Shown here in pieces: positions 23,761 through 32,951 of a DNA stretch of 64,000 nucleotides. This DNA comes from Shewanella decolorationis S12 (lineage in GTDB: Bacteria > Pseudomonadota > Gammaproteobacteria > Enterobacterales > Shewanellaceae): positions 372,001 to 436,000 of the forward strand of contig NZ_AXZL01000076.1 in NCBI RefSeq assembly GCF_000485795.1. Reading direction: 5' to 3'. Both the position numbers and the translations under genes were made by a program. Position 1 is the stretch's first letter. Every line of letters begins with the position of its first letter. The notes under the pieces are model-generated. The model was not told the DNA's origin and made no database searches. It saw nothing but the letters and a program-made list of their open reading frames with translations.

Positions 23761-24516
23761 ATGTTACGAGCAATGCTAAAAGTTATCGCCCCTGTGAGTT
23801 TGTTTTGCCTATCTTTTCCGGCACTTGCGCTTGTGCCTCCTGATTATCAGGAACCGCCAAGCGATTTTACTGCAGAAGTCGAAGCTGGCTTACAGTTGAA
23901 CACGGGCAATACCGAATCAAGCAGTTTTAATGGTCGCACCCAACTGATTTACGATACCAAGCAAACAAAACAAGAAGCCACGCTAAAAGCGTATTTCGCC
24001 TCAGAGAAAAACCAAACCACCTCAGAGAAGTACGAACTCCAGCTCCAGAGCAACTATAAACTCACCAAGGGCTATATCTTTGGCCGTGGCGATTTTACTT
24101 GGGATCAGTTCGGTAGTTATACCCAAATCTCAACCCTTTCTTCGGGTTATGGTTTTAATGCCATTAACAGCTATAAAACCAAACTCAGCCTCGAAGTCGG
24201 CCCAGGTTATCGATACAACCTACCCGCGGAATCAGTCTCAGAGCCCGATCCCGCCGCCGAAAAGGATGTGATTTTACGTACTGCGGCTAAGTTTTCGCAA
24301 AAATTGCAGGAATATACCAGCATTAATGCCGATCTCACCGCCGAGGTGGGCGAGAATAACAATACCCTCACCCTCGATATGAACTACAAGAACTTAGTGT
24401 TTCAGGACTGGGCATTTAAAATCGGCATGAACATCAAGTACACCGAAGTCGTCCCAGAAGGCAGTAAGCAGACTGACACAGTCACCACCTTTAACCTGCT
24501 CTACACCTTTAGATAA
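23761..24516 (+). CDS. DUF481-family outer-membrane barrel protein (YdiY-like)
   Basis: A 251-residue exported protein. Signal peptide at residues 1-23 (LFCLSFPALA). The mature part has the DUF481 features: EVEAGLQLNTGNTESSSFNGR, YELQLQSNYK, FGRGDFTWDQFGSY and SLEVGPGYRYNL, and ends LLYTFR. The family is also called salt-induced outer membrane protein; role unknown. It is divergent from rpsF and appears monocistronic. Confidence 0.88.
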   Translation: MLRAMLKVIAPVSLFCLSFPALALVPPDYQEPPSDFTAEVEAGLQLNTGNTESSSFNGRTQLIYDTKQTKQEATLKAYFASEKNQTTSEKYELQLQSNYKLTKGYIFGRGDFTWDQFGSYTQISTLSSGYGFNAINSYKTKLSLEVGPGYRYNLPAESVSEPDPAAEKDVILRTAAKFSQKLQEYTSINADLTAEVGENNNTLTLDMNYKNLVFQDWAFKIGMNIKYTEVVPEGSKQTDTVTTFNLLYTFR

Positions 24517-24696
24517 TCAAGTTACCCAATGGTTTGGCTGAAACCTAATTCCCTATTCAGCCAAATCCCATTTCAATCGGATTTAGTGACCCATACACAA
24601 AAACGATAAATTAGTCATTAAATTCCAACATTTTGCAACACTGAATACACACCAACACCTGATATACTCTCCCTGCAATCATACAAGGAGTAGTTA

Positions 24697-26121
24697 ATGG
24701 CAAATCCGCTACGCACTTTCGCCTCTTTATATAGCACGACTCTATTAACTGTGTTGGCTGGCGGTTTACTCACCACCTATTTAGGCCTGCGCCTGTCGGT
24801 GATGCACGTTCCACAGCTATGGATAGGCGGCATGATGTCGGCCTATTACGTCGGTCTAGTCGCAGGCTCTAAGATTGGTCATCGTTTGATTGCCCAAGTC
24901 GGGCATATTCGCGCCTTTGTCGCCAGTGCCGGGATAGTGGCCGCCTCCGCCCTCGGCCATGCCTTAGTGGATGAGCTAGTGGTTTGGATCCTGTTAAGGC
25001 TTATCGTCGGTATGGGCATGATGTGCCAATACATGGTGCTCGAAAGTTGGCTCAATGAGCAGGCCGAAAGCAGCCAACGCGGTACAGTGTTTGCCAGCTA
25101 CATGATAGTCTCATACTTCGGTTTAATATTGGGCCAAGGTGCCATCAGCCTCTATCCTGAACTCGGCCTAGAGCCGCTGTTACTGATCGCCATCTGCTTT
25201 GCCCTGTGTATTGTCCCCATTTCCTTGACTCGCCGGATTCACCCGGCGCCACTGGTGCCCGCGCCCTTAAAAATCGCCCACTATTGGCGCAAGGCCCCGC
25301 AAGCTCTGACTACCATCGCCATAGGTAGCATGATTGTCGGCTCTTTTTATGGTTTGGCGCCCGCCTATGCCAGTAACTTAGGTTTACCGCCCGAGAAAGT
25401 CGCCACCTATATGACGGCCACCATTCTCGCAGGTCTACTGGCGCAATGGCCAATGGGGAAACTATCCGACATTATGTCCCGCAGTCGACTTATCCGCATT
25501 AACTGCGTATTGCTTGGGATCTTAGCCTTAGCAATCGCCCTCACGCCTTACCATCCCACACTCTCACTGGTGATGACGTTTCTGTTCGGTATTCTTGGCT
25601 TTACCTTCTACCCCTTGGCGACGGCACTGGCCAACTCCCGGGTCGAGCAGAGTGAAAGGGTCGGTCTGTCGGCCACCATATTACTGACCTTCGGCCTTGG
25701 CGCCAGTATCGGCCCGCTTATCGCCTCAACCTTAATGCAATGGCTCGGCAATAGCATGCTCTATGGCTTTATGTCGGCCTGTACCTTAATTCTATTTTTA
25801 CGCCTGCGTTATGTTCACTCACAACAAAAGGCCGAAACCAATGTAACTCAAGACTACATCATGGCAACTGGTGACTTAGTTTCATCCCCATTAGCAGCTG
25901 CACTCGACCCAAGGGTTGATGTCGAATCGGTGCAAGAGCAAATGACGCCCTCGCCCACCAACGATGAAGAAGATTTAGGTGCCGATGCCCTAGAGGATAA
26001 TGACAGTGATAGCGAACAACAGCTGACATTCGAGTTTGAATTTAACTCAGAGCAATCCTTTATTGAGGCAGAAAGTAACGACCTAGAGAACTCGAATCTC
26101 GATGCAGCGAAAAAGGCTTAA
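24697..26121 (+). CDS. MFS transporter, YcaD-like, with acidic tail
   Basis: A 474-residue protein with twelve membrane spans up to about residue 370. The loop GSKIGHRLIAQVGHIRAF and the pair LRLIVGMGMMCQYMVLESWLNEQ are characteristic of the YcaD group of putative transporters; the substrate is unknown. Residues 390-474 form a cytoplasmic tail very rich in Asp and Glu (NDEEDLGADALEDNDSDSE), absent from E. coli YcaD. AAGGAG is 9 bases before the ATG and a TATACT box lies at about 24663. Confidence 0.88.
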   Translation: MANPLRTFASLYSTTLLTVLAGGLLTTYLGLRLSVMHVPQLWIGGMMSAYYVGLVAGSKIGHRLIAQVGHIRAFVASAGIVAASALGHALVDELVVWILLRLIVGMGMMCQYMVLESWLNEQAESSQRGTVFASYMIVSYFGLILGQGAISLYPELGLEPLLLIAICFALCIVPISLTRRIHPAPLVPAPLKIAHYWRKAPQALTTIAIGSMIVGSFYGLAPAYASNLGLPPEKVATYMTATILAGLLAQWPMGKLSDIMSRSRLIRINCVLLGILALAIALTPYHPTLSLVMTFLFGILGFTFYPLATALANSRVEQSERVGLSATILLTFGLGASIGPLIASTLMQWLGNSMLYGFMSACTLILFLRLRYVHSQQKAETNVTQDYIMATGDLVSSPLAAALDPRVDVESVQEQMTPSPTNDEEDLGADALEDNDSDSEQQLTFEFEFNSEQSFIEAESNDLENSNLDAAKKA

Positions 26122-26138
26122 AAGCTAATTACTTGCAA

Positions 26139-26166
26139 TAAAAAAGACGGGCTTGCCCGTCTTTTT
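26139..26166. terminator. Bidirectional terminator, MFS gene / rlmB
   Basis: AAAAGACGGGC, loop TT, GCCCGTCTTTT with A-run before and T-run after, between convergent genes. Confidence 0.88.
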
Positions 26167-26180
26167 ACTGAATATATCAA

Positions 26181-26921
26181 TTAGCTACGACGTTGACGCA
26201 CTGCTTCGAATAGGCAGATGCCCGTGGCGACAGACACGTTTAAGCTAGAAACGCTCCCCGCCATCGGAATCGAGACCAAGGTATCGCAACATTCACGACT
26301 TAGGCGGCGTAAGCCTTTGCCTTCGGCGCCCATCGCAATTGCCAGCGGCCCTTTAAGATCGGCTTGATATAGCTCACAATCCGCTTCGCCCGCCGTGCCA
26401 ACAATCCACACGCCCTTTTCCTGCAGATGACGCATGGTACGCGCAAGGTTAGTCACTTGGAATAAGGGCACAGTTTCGGCGGCACCGCAGGCCACTTTGC
26501 TCACCACAGCCGTTAAGCCTACTGAGTTATCCTTAGGCACAATAATGCCCTGCACACCCGCGGCATCGGCGTTACGTAAGCAAGCACCTAGGTTATGCGG
26601 ATCGGTAACCCCATCTAAAATCAATAAAAACGGTAAGTCAGTCTTAGCTAACAACTCATCTAAGTCATGCTCACCTAGGATTTTAGCCGCTTTAACACGG
26701 GCAACAATGCCTTGGTGCTGAGCACTTTCGGCTTTATCGTCCAACACTTTGCGTGAGGTCACTTGGATGCTAGTGCCAAAAGCTTTAGCCTGGCGGATAA
26801 GCGGCGTTAAGCGCTCATCTTCACGGCCCTGCAACAGCCAAAGTTCAATAATGCGCTCTGGGCTGTGCTTTAACAGCGCTTCAACTGCGTGGATCCCAAA
26901 AATAATATCTTGTTTCTTCAT
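26181..26921 (-). CDS. rlmB: 23S rRNA (guanosine-2251-2'-O)-methyltransferase RlmB
   Basis: A 246-residue SPOUT methyltransferase that modifies Gm2251 in the peptidyl-transferase loop. It begins FGIHAVEALLKHSPERI (substrate-binding domain) and has the SPOUT motifs LDGVTDPHNLGACLRNADAAG, AMGAEGKGLRRL and IPMAGSVSSLNVSVATGICLFEA. Its ATG directly follows the rnr stop, the conserved rnr-rlmB order. Confidence 0.97.
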   Translation of the reverse strand: MKKQDIIFGIHAVEALLKHSPERIIELWLLQGREDERLTPLIRQAKAFGTSIQVTSRKVLDDKAESAQHQGIVARVKAAKILGEHDLDELLAKTDLPFLLILDGVTDPHNLGACLRNADAAGVQGIIVPKDNSVGLTAVVSKVACGAAETVPLFQVTNLARTMRHLQEKGVWIVGTAGEADCELYQADLKGPLAIAMGAEGKGLRRLSRECCDTLVSIPMAGSVSSLNVSVATGICLFEAVRQRRS

Positions 26922-29351
26922 TTACTTCTTTCTCGTGCTCCGCTTCGCGGCCTTTGGCTTTTTCGCCGAATTTTTTTCGCTTTTCTTAGGCTTAGCGCCT
27001 GCTTTAGACTTAGACTTACTCGCCCCAGCTTTATCCGAACCGGCTTTCGATTTCGCACCTGTCGATTTAGCTGCCTTAGCCATTTTTGCGCCTTCACGGT
27101 TTACCCGCTCACGCGCTGTCATCGGTTTTTCTCGACTCGGCGCTGACTTACGGCGACCACCTTTTCCGCTGTCGCCAAGCATGACTAAGTCAATCTGTCT
27201 ATCATCCAAGTTTACCGCAGCCACTTTTACCGTGACGGGATCACCCACTTGATAGACTTGACCTGTGTGCTCGCCAATCAAACGCTGACGCATAGGATCG
27301 AACTGATAATAATCGCTGCCTAGGCTAGAAATATGCACTAAGCCATCGATAAATAAGTCATTTAAGCGAACGAATAAACCAAAGTTAGTGACAGAGGCAA
27401 TCACCGCCTCGAAGGTGTCACCCACATGGTCCTGCATAAATTCACATTTCAACCAGTCGCTTACATCACGCGTGGCTTCATCGGCACGGCGCTCGGTATT
27501 CGAACATTCTTCGCCTAAGAGATCTAACTCATCGAGTTGATAATGGTAGCCACCATCGGATGTCCACTTCTCATTGGCTTCGCCTTTTTCCTTCGCCAAT
27601 AAATAGCGGATCACGCGGTGCAGCACTAAATCAGGATAACGGCGAATTGGCGAGGTGAAGTGTGCATACTCCTCAAGCGCTAAACCAAAGTGGCCTTCGT
27701 TATCAGGAGTGTAGATAGCTTGGCGCATTGAGCGCAGCAACATCACTTGGATAAGCTCGGCATCGGGGCGATCGGCGATTTGCAGCATTACATTCTGGTA
27801 ATCCGCAGGGGTTGGCTCAAGTCCGCCGCCCATGCTTAAACCACGTTCGGCCAGAAACTCTTTAAAGTTTGCTAGCTTCTGCTCAGAGGGCGATTCATGC
27901 ACGCGATAGAGAATTTCACCCTTGTGCTTTTTCACAAACTTAGCGGCCGATACGTTGGCCAAAATCATACATTCTTCAATGATTTTATGAGCTTGATTAC
28001 GCGCTCTTGGCACAATCTTATCGATCTTGCGCTGGTCGTTAAAAATAAACTGTGTTTCTAAGGTCTCAAAGGCAATCGCCCCACGCTCGGCGCGCTGTTG
28101 ATCAAGCGCTAAATAGAGCGACTGCAAACATTGCAGGTGCGGGAATAGCGCTTCATGCTCAGGCGCAATCGGTCCGCCTTCGAGCATGGCGGCCACTTGG
28201 GTGTAAGTGAAACGCGCATGTGAATGCATCACCGCGGGATAAAACTTATAACCCGACAGCTTACCGCGAGCCGAAATCGTCATCTCTGCCACCATACACA
28301 GGCGATCGACATGGGGATTGAGCGAGCACAGGCCGTTAGAGATTTTCTCCGGCAGCATAGGGATCACTTGCGATGGGAAGTATACAGAGTTACCACGGGC
28401 ACGGGCTTCGGTATCTAAGGCCGAATCGGTACGCACATAGTAGCTCACATCCGCAATCGCCACCCACAGACGCCATCCACCACTGGGCTTAACTTCGGCG
28501 TATACCGCATCGTCAAAGTCACGGGCATCTTCGCCGTCGATAGTTACTAAGGGCAGATCTCGCAGATCGACGCGGCCAACCTTATCGGCTTCAGTCACTT
28601 CATCTGGGATGCGGCGCAGTTTTTTCTCAATCACCGCCGACCAAGTGTGGGGTAAATCGTAATTACGCAGGGCAATTTCGATTTCCATTCCCGGCGCCAT
28701 TTGCTTGCCGAGCACTTCAGTGACTTTACCGGCCGCTTTCACGAATCGACCCGGACGACGGGTCAGTTCAACCACGACCACATCGCCTTGACGGGCACCA
28801 TTGCGATCTTCGCTAGCGATTAAGATTTCTTGGGTAATGCGCTTATCATCGGCAATCACAAATGCCATGCCGCTATCGACGTGGAATCGCCCCACAATGG
28901 CGGCACTGCGCGGCTGGATTAGACGGACAATACGGGCCTCGCGGCGGCCTTTACGGTCCATACCGGCTTTTTGTGCCAACACTTTATCGCCATGGAAATA
29001 CATCAGCATGTCGCGATTTGAGATAAATAAATCGTCGCCACCTTCATCAGGTTTAAAGAAGCCATAGCCTTCTCTGTGCCCAAGGACAGTGCCGGAAATC
29101 AGATCCATTTTTTCAGGTAAGCCGTAGCTTTGACCGCGGGTAAATACCAGTTCACCGTCACGCTCCATCGCCCGTAAACGGCGACGCAGGGCTTCTAACT
29201 GTTCTTCATCGTGGATCTGCAGTGCAACAGCAATGCTGTCACGGGTAATAGGTGATTTTTGAGAACGTAAGTACTCGATAATATACTCACGACTTGGGAT
29301 AGGGTTTTCGTACTTATCCTGTTCACGCTCGAAATGAGGGTCTTTGATCAT
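26922..29351 (-). CDS. rnr: Exoribonuclease R
   Basis: An 809-residue 3'-5' exoribonuclease that digests structured RNA. Order of domains: N-terminal helix-turn-helix, two cold-shock domains (about residues 75-230), RNB domain with GEDARDFDDAVYAE (catalytic Asp cluster) and HFTSPIRRYPDL, an S1 domain (VGDTFEAVIASVTNFGLFVRL, about 640-730) and a Lys/Ser/Ala-rich basic tail of about 75 residues. It is co-transcribed with rlmB, whose start abuts its stop. Confidence 0.97.
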   Translation of the reverse strand: MIKDPHFEREQDKYENPIPSREYIIEYLRSQKSPITRDSIAVALQIHDEEQLEALRRRLRAMERDGELVFTRGQSYGLPEKMDLISGTVLGHREGYGFFKPDEGGDDLFISNRDMLMYFHGDKVLAQKAGMDRKGRREARIVRLIQPRSAAIVGRFHVDSGMAFVIADDKRITQEILIASEDRNGARQGDVVVVELTRRPGRFVKAAGKVTEVLGKQMAPGMEIEIALRNYDLPHTWSAVIEKKLRRIPDEVTEADKVGRVDLRDLPLVTIDGEDARDFDDAVYAEVKPSGGWRLWVAIADVSYYVRTDSALDTEARARGNSVYFPSQVIPMLPEKISNGLCSLNPHVDRLCMVAEMTISARGKLSGYKFYPAVMHSHARFTYTQVAAMLEGGPIAPEHEALFPHLQCLQSLYLALDQQRAERGAIAFETLETQFIFNDQRKIDKIVPRARNQAHKIIEECMILANVSAAKFVKKHKGEILYRVHESPSEQKLANFKEFLAERGLSMGGGLEPTPADYQNVMLQIADRPDAELIQVMLLRSMRQAIYTPDNEGHFGLALEEYAHFTSPIRRYPDLVLHRVIRYLLAKEKGEANEKWTSDGGYHYQLDELDLLGEECSNTERRADEATRDVSDWLKCEFMQDHVGDTFEAVIASVTNFGLFVRLNDLFIDGLVHISSLGSDYYQFDPMRQRLIGEHTGQVYQVGDPVTVKVAAVNLDDRQIDLVMLGDSGKGGRRKSAPSREKPMTARERVNREGAKMAKAAKSTGAKSKAGSDKAGASKSKSKAGAKPKKSEKNSAKKPKAAKRSTRKK

Positions 29352-29390
29352 TCAATATCCAATATTTCTGTCTCAATCAGTAGAGACAAC

Positions 29391-30011
29391 TCAACGGGTT
29401 CGCAAGTGCTCTTGCTGGGCCCGCGCCACTGCACTGGCGGGCATTTTAGCGGCTAACACCTGCAGTAATGACAAGGCTTTTTTCTTGGTCGCCTCATCGG
29501 TAAATACATTGTTGTATAACCAGTTATAGGCCATTTCATAGTCCCTTGGACTACCATAACCTTCACCGTATAAACGAACCAGCATCATCCGCGCGGCTAA
29601 ACTGCCGCTCGCCGCCGCTGGCAATAAATAATTGACCGCACGGTCTTTATTACGAATAACAAACTTACCATTTTGATAATATTCGGCAAGTTTCACCATG
29701 GCCTCAGGGCTGCCCTGCTCGGCCGCCTCTTGCAATAATCCCATCCCTTTGACTGCATTGGCTTTTACGCAGGTACCATGGTTGAGCATTTCCCCCCACA
29801 AAAACTGATACAGGGGCTGCTTTAAGACTTCTGCGCGCGCTTCGATATCTTGCACTAACTGACAGTCATCTTGCTTAACTCTTGCCAGATATTTTTCGCC
29901 ACGGATCATTTCAAGTAATTGATCTTGAGAATAAATATCCACTGCCTGTGTTTCAGCAAAGCACATTGAAGATACTAAGGGCAGCAGCGCAACTAAGGCA
30001 GTACGTAGCAT
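29391..30011 (-). CDS. motX: Sodium-driven polar flagellar motor protein MotX
   Basis: A 206-residue periplasmic protein with Sel1-type repeats. After a signal peptide (residues 1-20) it reads YSQDQLLEMIRGEKYLARVKQDDCQLVQDIEARA, the MotX hallmark with a conserved cysteine, then Sel1 repeats (GMGLLQEAAEQGSPEAMVKLAEYYQNG; RAVNYLLPAAASGSLAARMMLVRLYGEGYGSPRDYEMAYNWLYN, given in parts). MotX and MotY form the T-ring of the flagellar basal body and are required for stator assembly. The start at 30011 has GAGAG upstream; a longer frame from 30047 lacks a ribosome site. It lies between purA and rnr. Confidence 0.88.
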   Translation of the reverse strand: MLRTALVALLPLVSSMCFAETQAVDIYSQDQLLEMIRGEKYLARVKQDDCQLVQDIEARAEVLKQPLYQFLWGEMLNHGTCVKANAVKGMGLLQEAAEQGSPEAMVKLAEYYQNGKFVIRNKDRAVNYLLPAAASGSLAARMMLVRLYGEGYGSPRDYEMAYNWLYNNVFTDEATKKKALSLLQVLAAKMPASAVARAQQEHLRTR

Positions 30012-30121
30012 AACGACTCTCAATGACAATAGGGTGAATACTTGCATCGGCAGTATAACCTATTTCTTGAGCTCAAGCCGAATTTCTAACCACAGAAAAC
30101 AAACAGGAAGGAACAACAAAG

Positions 30122-30147
30122 GAAGAAAAGGCCGTGAAACACGGCCT
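30122..30147 (-). terminator. Terminator of purA
   Basis: On the minus strand AGGCCGTG, loop TTT, CACGGCCT is followed by TTTCTT, 9 bases after the purA stop. Confidence 0.8.
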
Positions 30148-30155
30148 CTACGATT

Positions 30156-31451
30156 TTAGTTAAATGGGCTAACTAAAATCATCGTTTCATTACGGTCTGG
30201 ACCGGTAGAAATGATGTCGATCGGCGTTCCTAACAACTCTTCAATACGCTTGATGTAGTTGATAGCTGCTTGCGGTAACTGCTCTAAAGAGGTCGCTCCG
30301 AAAGTTGACTCGCTCCAGCCTGGCATAGTTTCATAAACAGGCGTGACCTGCTCATAACCTTCAGCCGCTAATGGCGTAACCTTAGAGATAGTGCCATCTG
30401 GATGTTGGTAACCCACACAGATCTTCACTTCTTTCAGGCCATCGAGTACGTCTAACTTAGTTAAGCAGAAGCCACTTACACTGTTGATTTGTACTGCTCG
30501 GCGCATTGCCACTGCATCTAACCAACCTGGACGACGCTTACGACCGGTAGTCGCACCAAATTCATGACCTTTAGTCCCTAAATGATCACCCACTTCACAT
30601 AAGAGTTCAGTTGGGAAAGGACCGGCACCCACGCGAGTGGTGTAAGCCTTCATGATACCTAAGACATAGTCTAAATGACGTGGACCAAAGCCGCTGCCTG
30701 TCGCCACACCACCTGCGGTAGTGTTTGACGAAGTCACAAACGGATAAGTACCGTGGTCGATGTCTAACAGTGTACCTTGTGCACCTTCGAACAGAATTGG
30801 CTCACCCGCTTTACGCGCGTTATCCAACAGTTCAGTTACGTCAACACACATGCTCTTCAGGTAGTCAGCTAAGGCTAACGCGTCGCTCAGTGTTTGCTCG
30901 TAATCTACGGCGTCAACTTTGTAGTACTCTGTCAGCATAAAGTTATGATATGCCATAACTTCTTTCAGCTTTTCAGCAAATAGCTCAGCATTGAACAGAT
31001 CGCCAACACGCAGACCGCGACGGGAAATCTTGTCTTCATACGCAGGACCAATACCACGACCCGTAGTACCAATCGCTTTGTTACCGCGCGCTTTTTCGCG
31101 AGCGATGTCTAAGGCACAGTGGAATGGCAGGATCAGCGGACATGCTTCAGAGATCAGCAGACGTTCCTCAACAGGAATGCCGCGCTCTTTGAGCATTTTG
31201 ATCTCTTTCATCAGGGCGTCAGGTGCAAGCACCACTCCGTTACCGATAATGCATTTCACATTGTCGCGTAGGATGCCTGATGGGATCAGATGAAGTACGG
31301 TTTTATCGCCATTGATCACGAGAGTGTGACCCGCGTTGTGACCGCCTTGGTAGCGAACTACATATTTTGCCTGTTCTGTTAGAAGGTCGACAATCTTACC
31401 TTTTCCTTCGTCACCCCATTGGGTGCCGAGAACAACTACGTTTTTGCCCAT
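30156..31451 (-). CDS. purA: Adenylosuccinate synthetase
   Basis: A 431-residue enzyme that joins IMP and aspartate with GTP in AMP synthesis. Landmarks are MGKNVVVLGTQWGDEGKGKIVD (GTP loop with the catalytic Asp), RYQGGHNAGHT, GTTGRGIGPAYEDK, EGAQGTLLDIDHGTYPFVTSSN and TTGRKRRPGWLD. The ATG at 31451 agrees with other PurA proteins; an in-frame TTG four codons earlier is not needed. It is separated from the DUF2065 gene by 66 bases on the same strand and may share its transcript. Confidence 0.98.
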   Translation of the reverse strand: MGKNVVVLGTQWGDEGKGKIVDLLTEQAKYVVRYQGGHNAGHTLVINGDKTVLHLIPSGILRDNVKCIIGNGVVLAPDALMKEIKMLKERGIPVEERLLISEACPLILPFHCALDIAREKARGNKAIGTTGRGIGPAYEDKISRRGLRVGDLFNAELFAEKLKEVMAYHNFMLTEYYKVDAVDYEQTLSDALALADYLKSMCVDVTELLDNARKAGEPILFEGAQGTLLDIDHGTYPFVTSSNTTAGGVATGSGFGPRHLDYVLGIMKAYTTRVGAGPFPTELLCEVGDHLGTKGHEFGATTGRKRRPGWLDAVAMRRAVQINSVSGFCLTKLDVLDGLKEVKICVGYQHPDGTISKVTPLAAEGYEQVTPVYETMPGWSESTFGATSLEQLPQAAINYIKRIEELLGTPIDIISTGPDRNETMILVSPFN

Positions 31452-31517
31452 TGTTTGCTGCAAGGTTGTGGTTAAAAATGGATTCTAACAGATTTTAAAC
31501 CGCAAGTGGTAAGGCAT

Positions 31518-31706
31518 TTATGAAAAAATAATCAAAATGACCAGCCCAGCGGTGACTAAAGAACCGCCAATCCGGCGTAAAACTTGCTGATTTTGATGGG
31601 AAAGCTCGTTCAAATATCGGCGCCATTTATTGGGGAATAACAAAGGCCCCACACCCTCTAAAATCAACACCAATGCCACAGCCAGCATAAATAACTGTAA
31701 GCTCAT
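31518..31706 (-). CDS. DUF2065 small membrane protein (YjeT-like)
   Basis: A 62-residue protein with two membrane spans (about residues 3-22 and 43-61) joined by a basic loop FPNKWRRYLNELSHQNQQVLRRIGG. This is the DUF2065 pattern; E. coli YjeT sits in the same place upstream of purA. Function unknown. Start at 31706 with AGAGGGGA just upstream. Confidence 0.9.
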   Translation of the reverse strand: MSLQLFMLAVALVLILEGVGPLLFPNKWRRYLNELSHQNQQVLRRIGGSLVTAGLVILIIFS

Positions 31707-31773
31707 CTTCCCCTCTCTTCGAACTGTCAGCAAAAAACACTTTGATTAAGGCGAGCATAGCCAATTTTAGGTA

Positions 31774-31803
31774 ATAAAAAACCCAGCATAAGCTGGGTTT
31801 TTT
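31774..31803 (-). terminator. Terminator of rplM-rpsI
   Basis: AAAAAACCCAGC, loop ATAA, GCTGGGTTTTTT, 17 bases past the rpsI stop. The A-run on the left gives a U-tract to minus-strand transcripts. Confidence 0.88.
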
Positions 31804-31819
31804 GAGATTCCAAAACGTA

Positions 31820-32212
31820 TTAACGCTTAGAGAATTGTGGCTTACGACGTGCTTTACGTAGACCCACTTTCTTACGCTCAACTTTACGAGCGTCACGGGT
31901 TACGAAACCAGCAGAACGTAATGATGGACGCAGAGCTTCATCTAATTGCATCAGGGCACGAGTGATACCGTGACGGATTGCACCTGCTTGGCCAGTGATA
32001 CCACCGCCCTTAACAGTTACATAGATGTCCAGCTTGTCAGTCATTTCAACTAGTTCTAATGGTTGACGAACAACCATACGAGCAGTTTCACGACCAAAGT
32101 ATTGGTCCAAAGGACGTTGATTTACAACGATGTTGCCACTACCAGCTTTAGCGAATACGCGTGCTGTAGAGGTTTTGCGACGGCCAGTGCCGTAGTACTG
32201 AGTTGCAGCCAT
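31820..32212 (-). CDS. rpsI: 30S ribosomal protein S9
   Basis: A 130-residue protein with the S9 sequence [50 protein letters not shown] and the basic end [10 protein letters not shown] whose last Arg reaches the P-site tRNA. It follows rplM by 14 bases, the universal pair. Confidence 0.99.
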
Positions 32213-32226
32213 TTGCTTAATCCCGT

Positions 32227-32655
32227 TTAGATATCAAGAACTTGAGGTTGTTGTGCAGCGTGGTTATGTTCTGCGCCAGCGTAAACTTTCAGTTTACGGA
32301 ACATGGCACGGCCCAGAGGACCTTTTGGTAACATACCCTTAACTGCTTTCTCGATGATCATTTCTGGCTTGTGAGCTTGCAGCTTTTCAAAGCTGATTTG
32401 CTTGATGCCACCAGGGAAGCCTGAGTGCGAGTAGTACGTCTTGCCTTGCGCTTTGTTACCAGTAACAGTAACTTTCTCAGCGTTGATAACGATGATGTAA
32501 TCACCAGTGTCAACGTGAGGAGTGTATTCTGGCTTGTGCTTACCGCGTAAACGCAGAGCGATTTCGGTAGCGATACGACCTAAAGTTTTGCCGTCAGCAT
32601 CAACGACGAACCAGTCACGAGTTACAGTTTCTGGTGTAGCAGTAAAAGTCTTCAT
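32227..32655 (-). CDS. rplM: 50S ribosomal protein L13
   Basis: A 142-residue protein: [35 protein letters not shown] (in parts), SGFPGGIKQ and [21 protein letters not shown] are the L13 markers. First gene of the rplM-rpsI operon with a long structured leader upstream. Confidence 0.99.
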
Positions 32656-32807
32656 TATTACAAAAACCCAAAGTTAATTTCTGTCTCACATGTTGCCTAC
32701 AATGGTAAACAACACAAAATTGCCTTTCAGTACCCCTTCGAGTACTTAACTCGGCGTACAACTTCCACCTAGTTTGGTGGAGTAACGTGGGCAGGTGGCG
32801 GATTATA
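32656..32807 (-). promoter_or_regulatory. rplM leader and promoter
   Basis: A perfect -10 box TATAAT on the minus strand (complement of 32802-32807) stands about 150 bases before rplM; no clear -35 is seen. The leader can form two small hairpins (TCCACC/GGTGGA at 32764-32781 and AGTAC/GTACT at 32729-32746). L13 represses its own operon through the leader in E. coli, so autoregulation here is plausible. Confidence 0.45.
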
Positions 32808-32951
32808 GACAAACGTGAGCTAAAAATCACCTGATATTTTGACAAAAATCATAAAAAATCGATCTGTGAGGCTGATTTTCACTGGGATGGATGAACCACA
32901 GGAGGTTTGCATAAAAAACGCGCTAACCTCCAATGATTGGCACTCGCTAAC

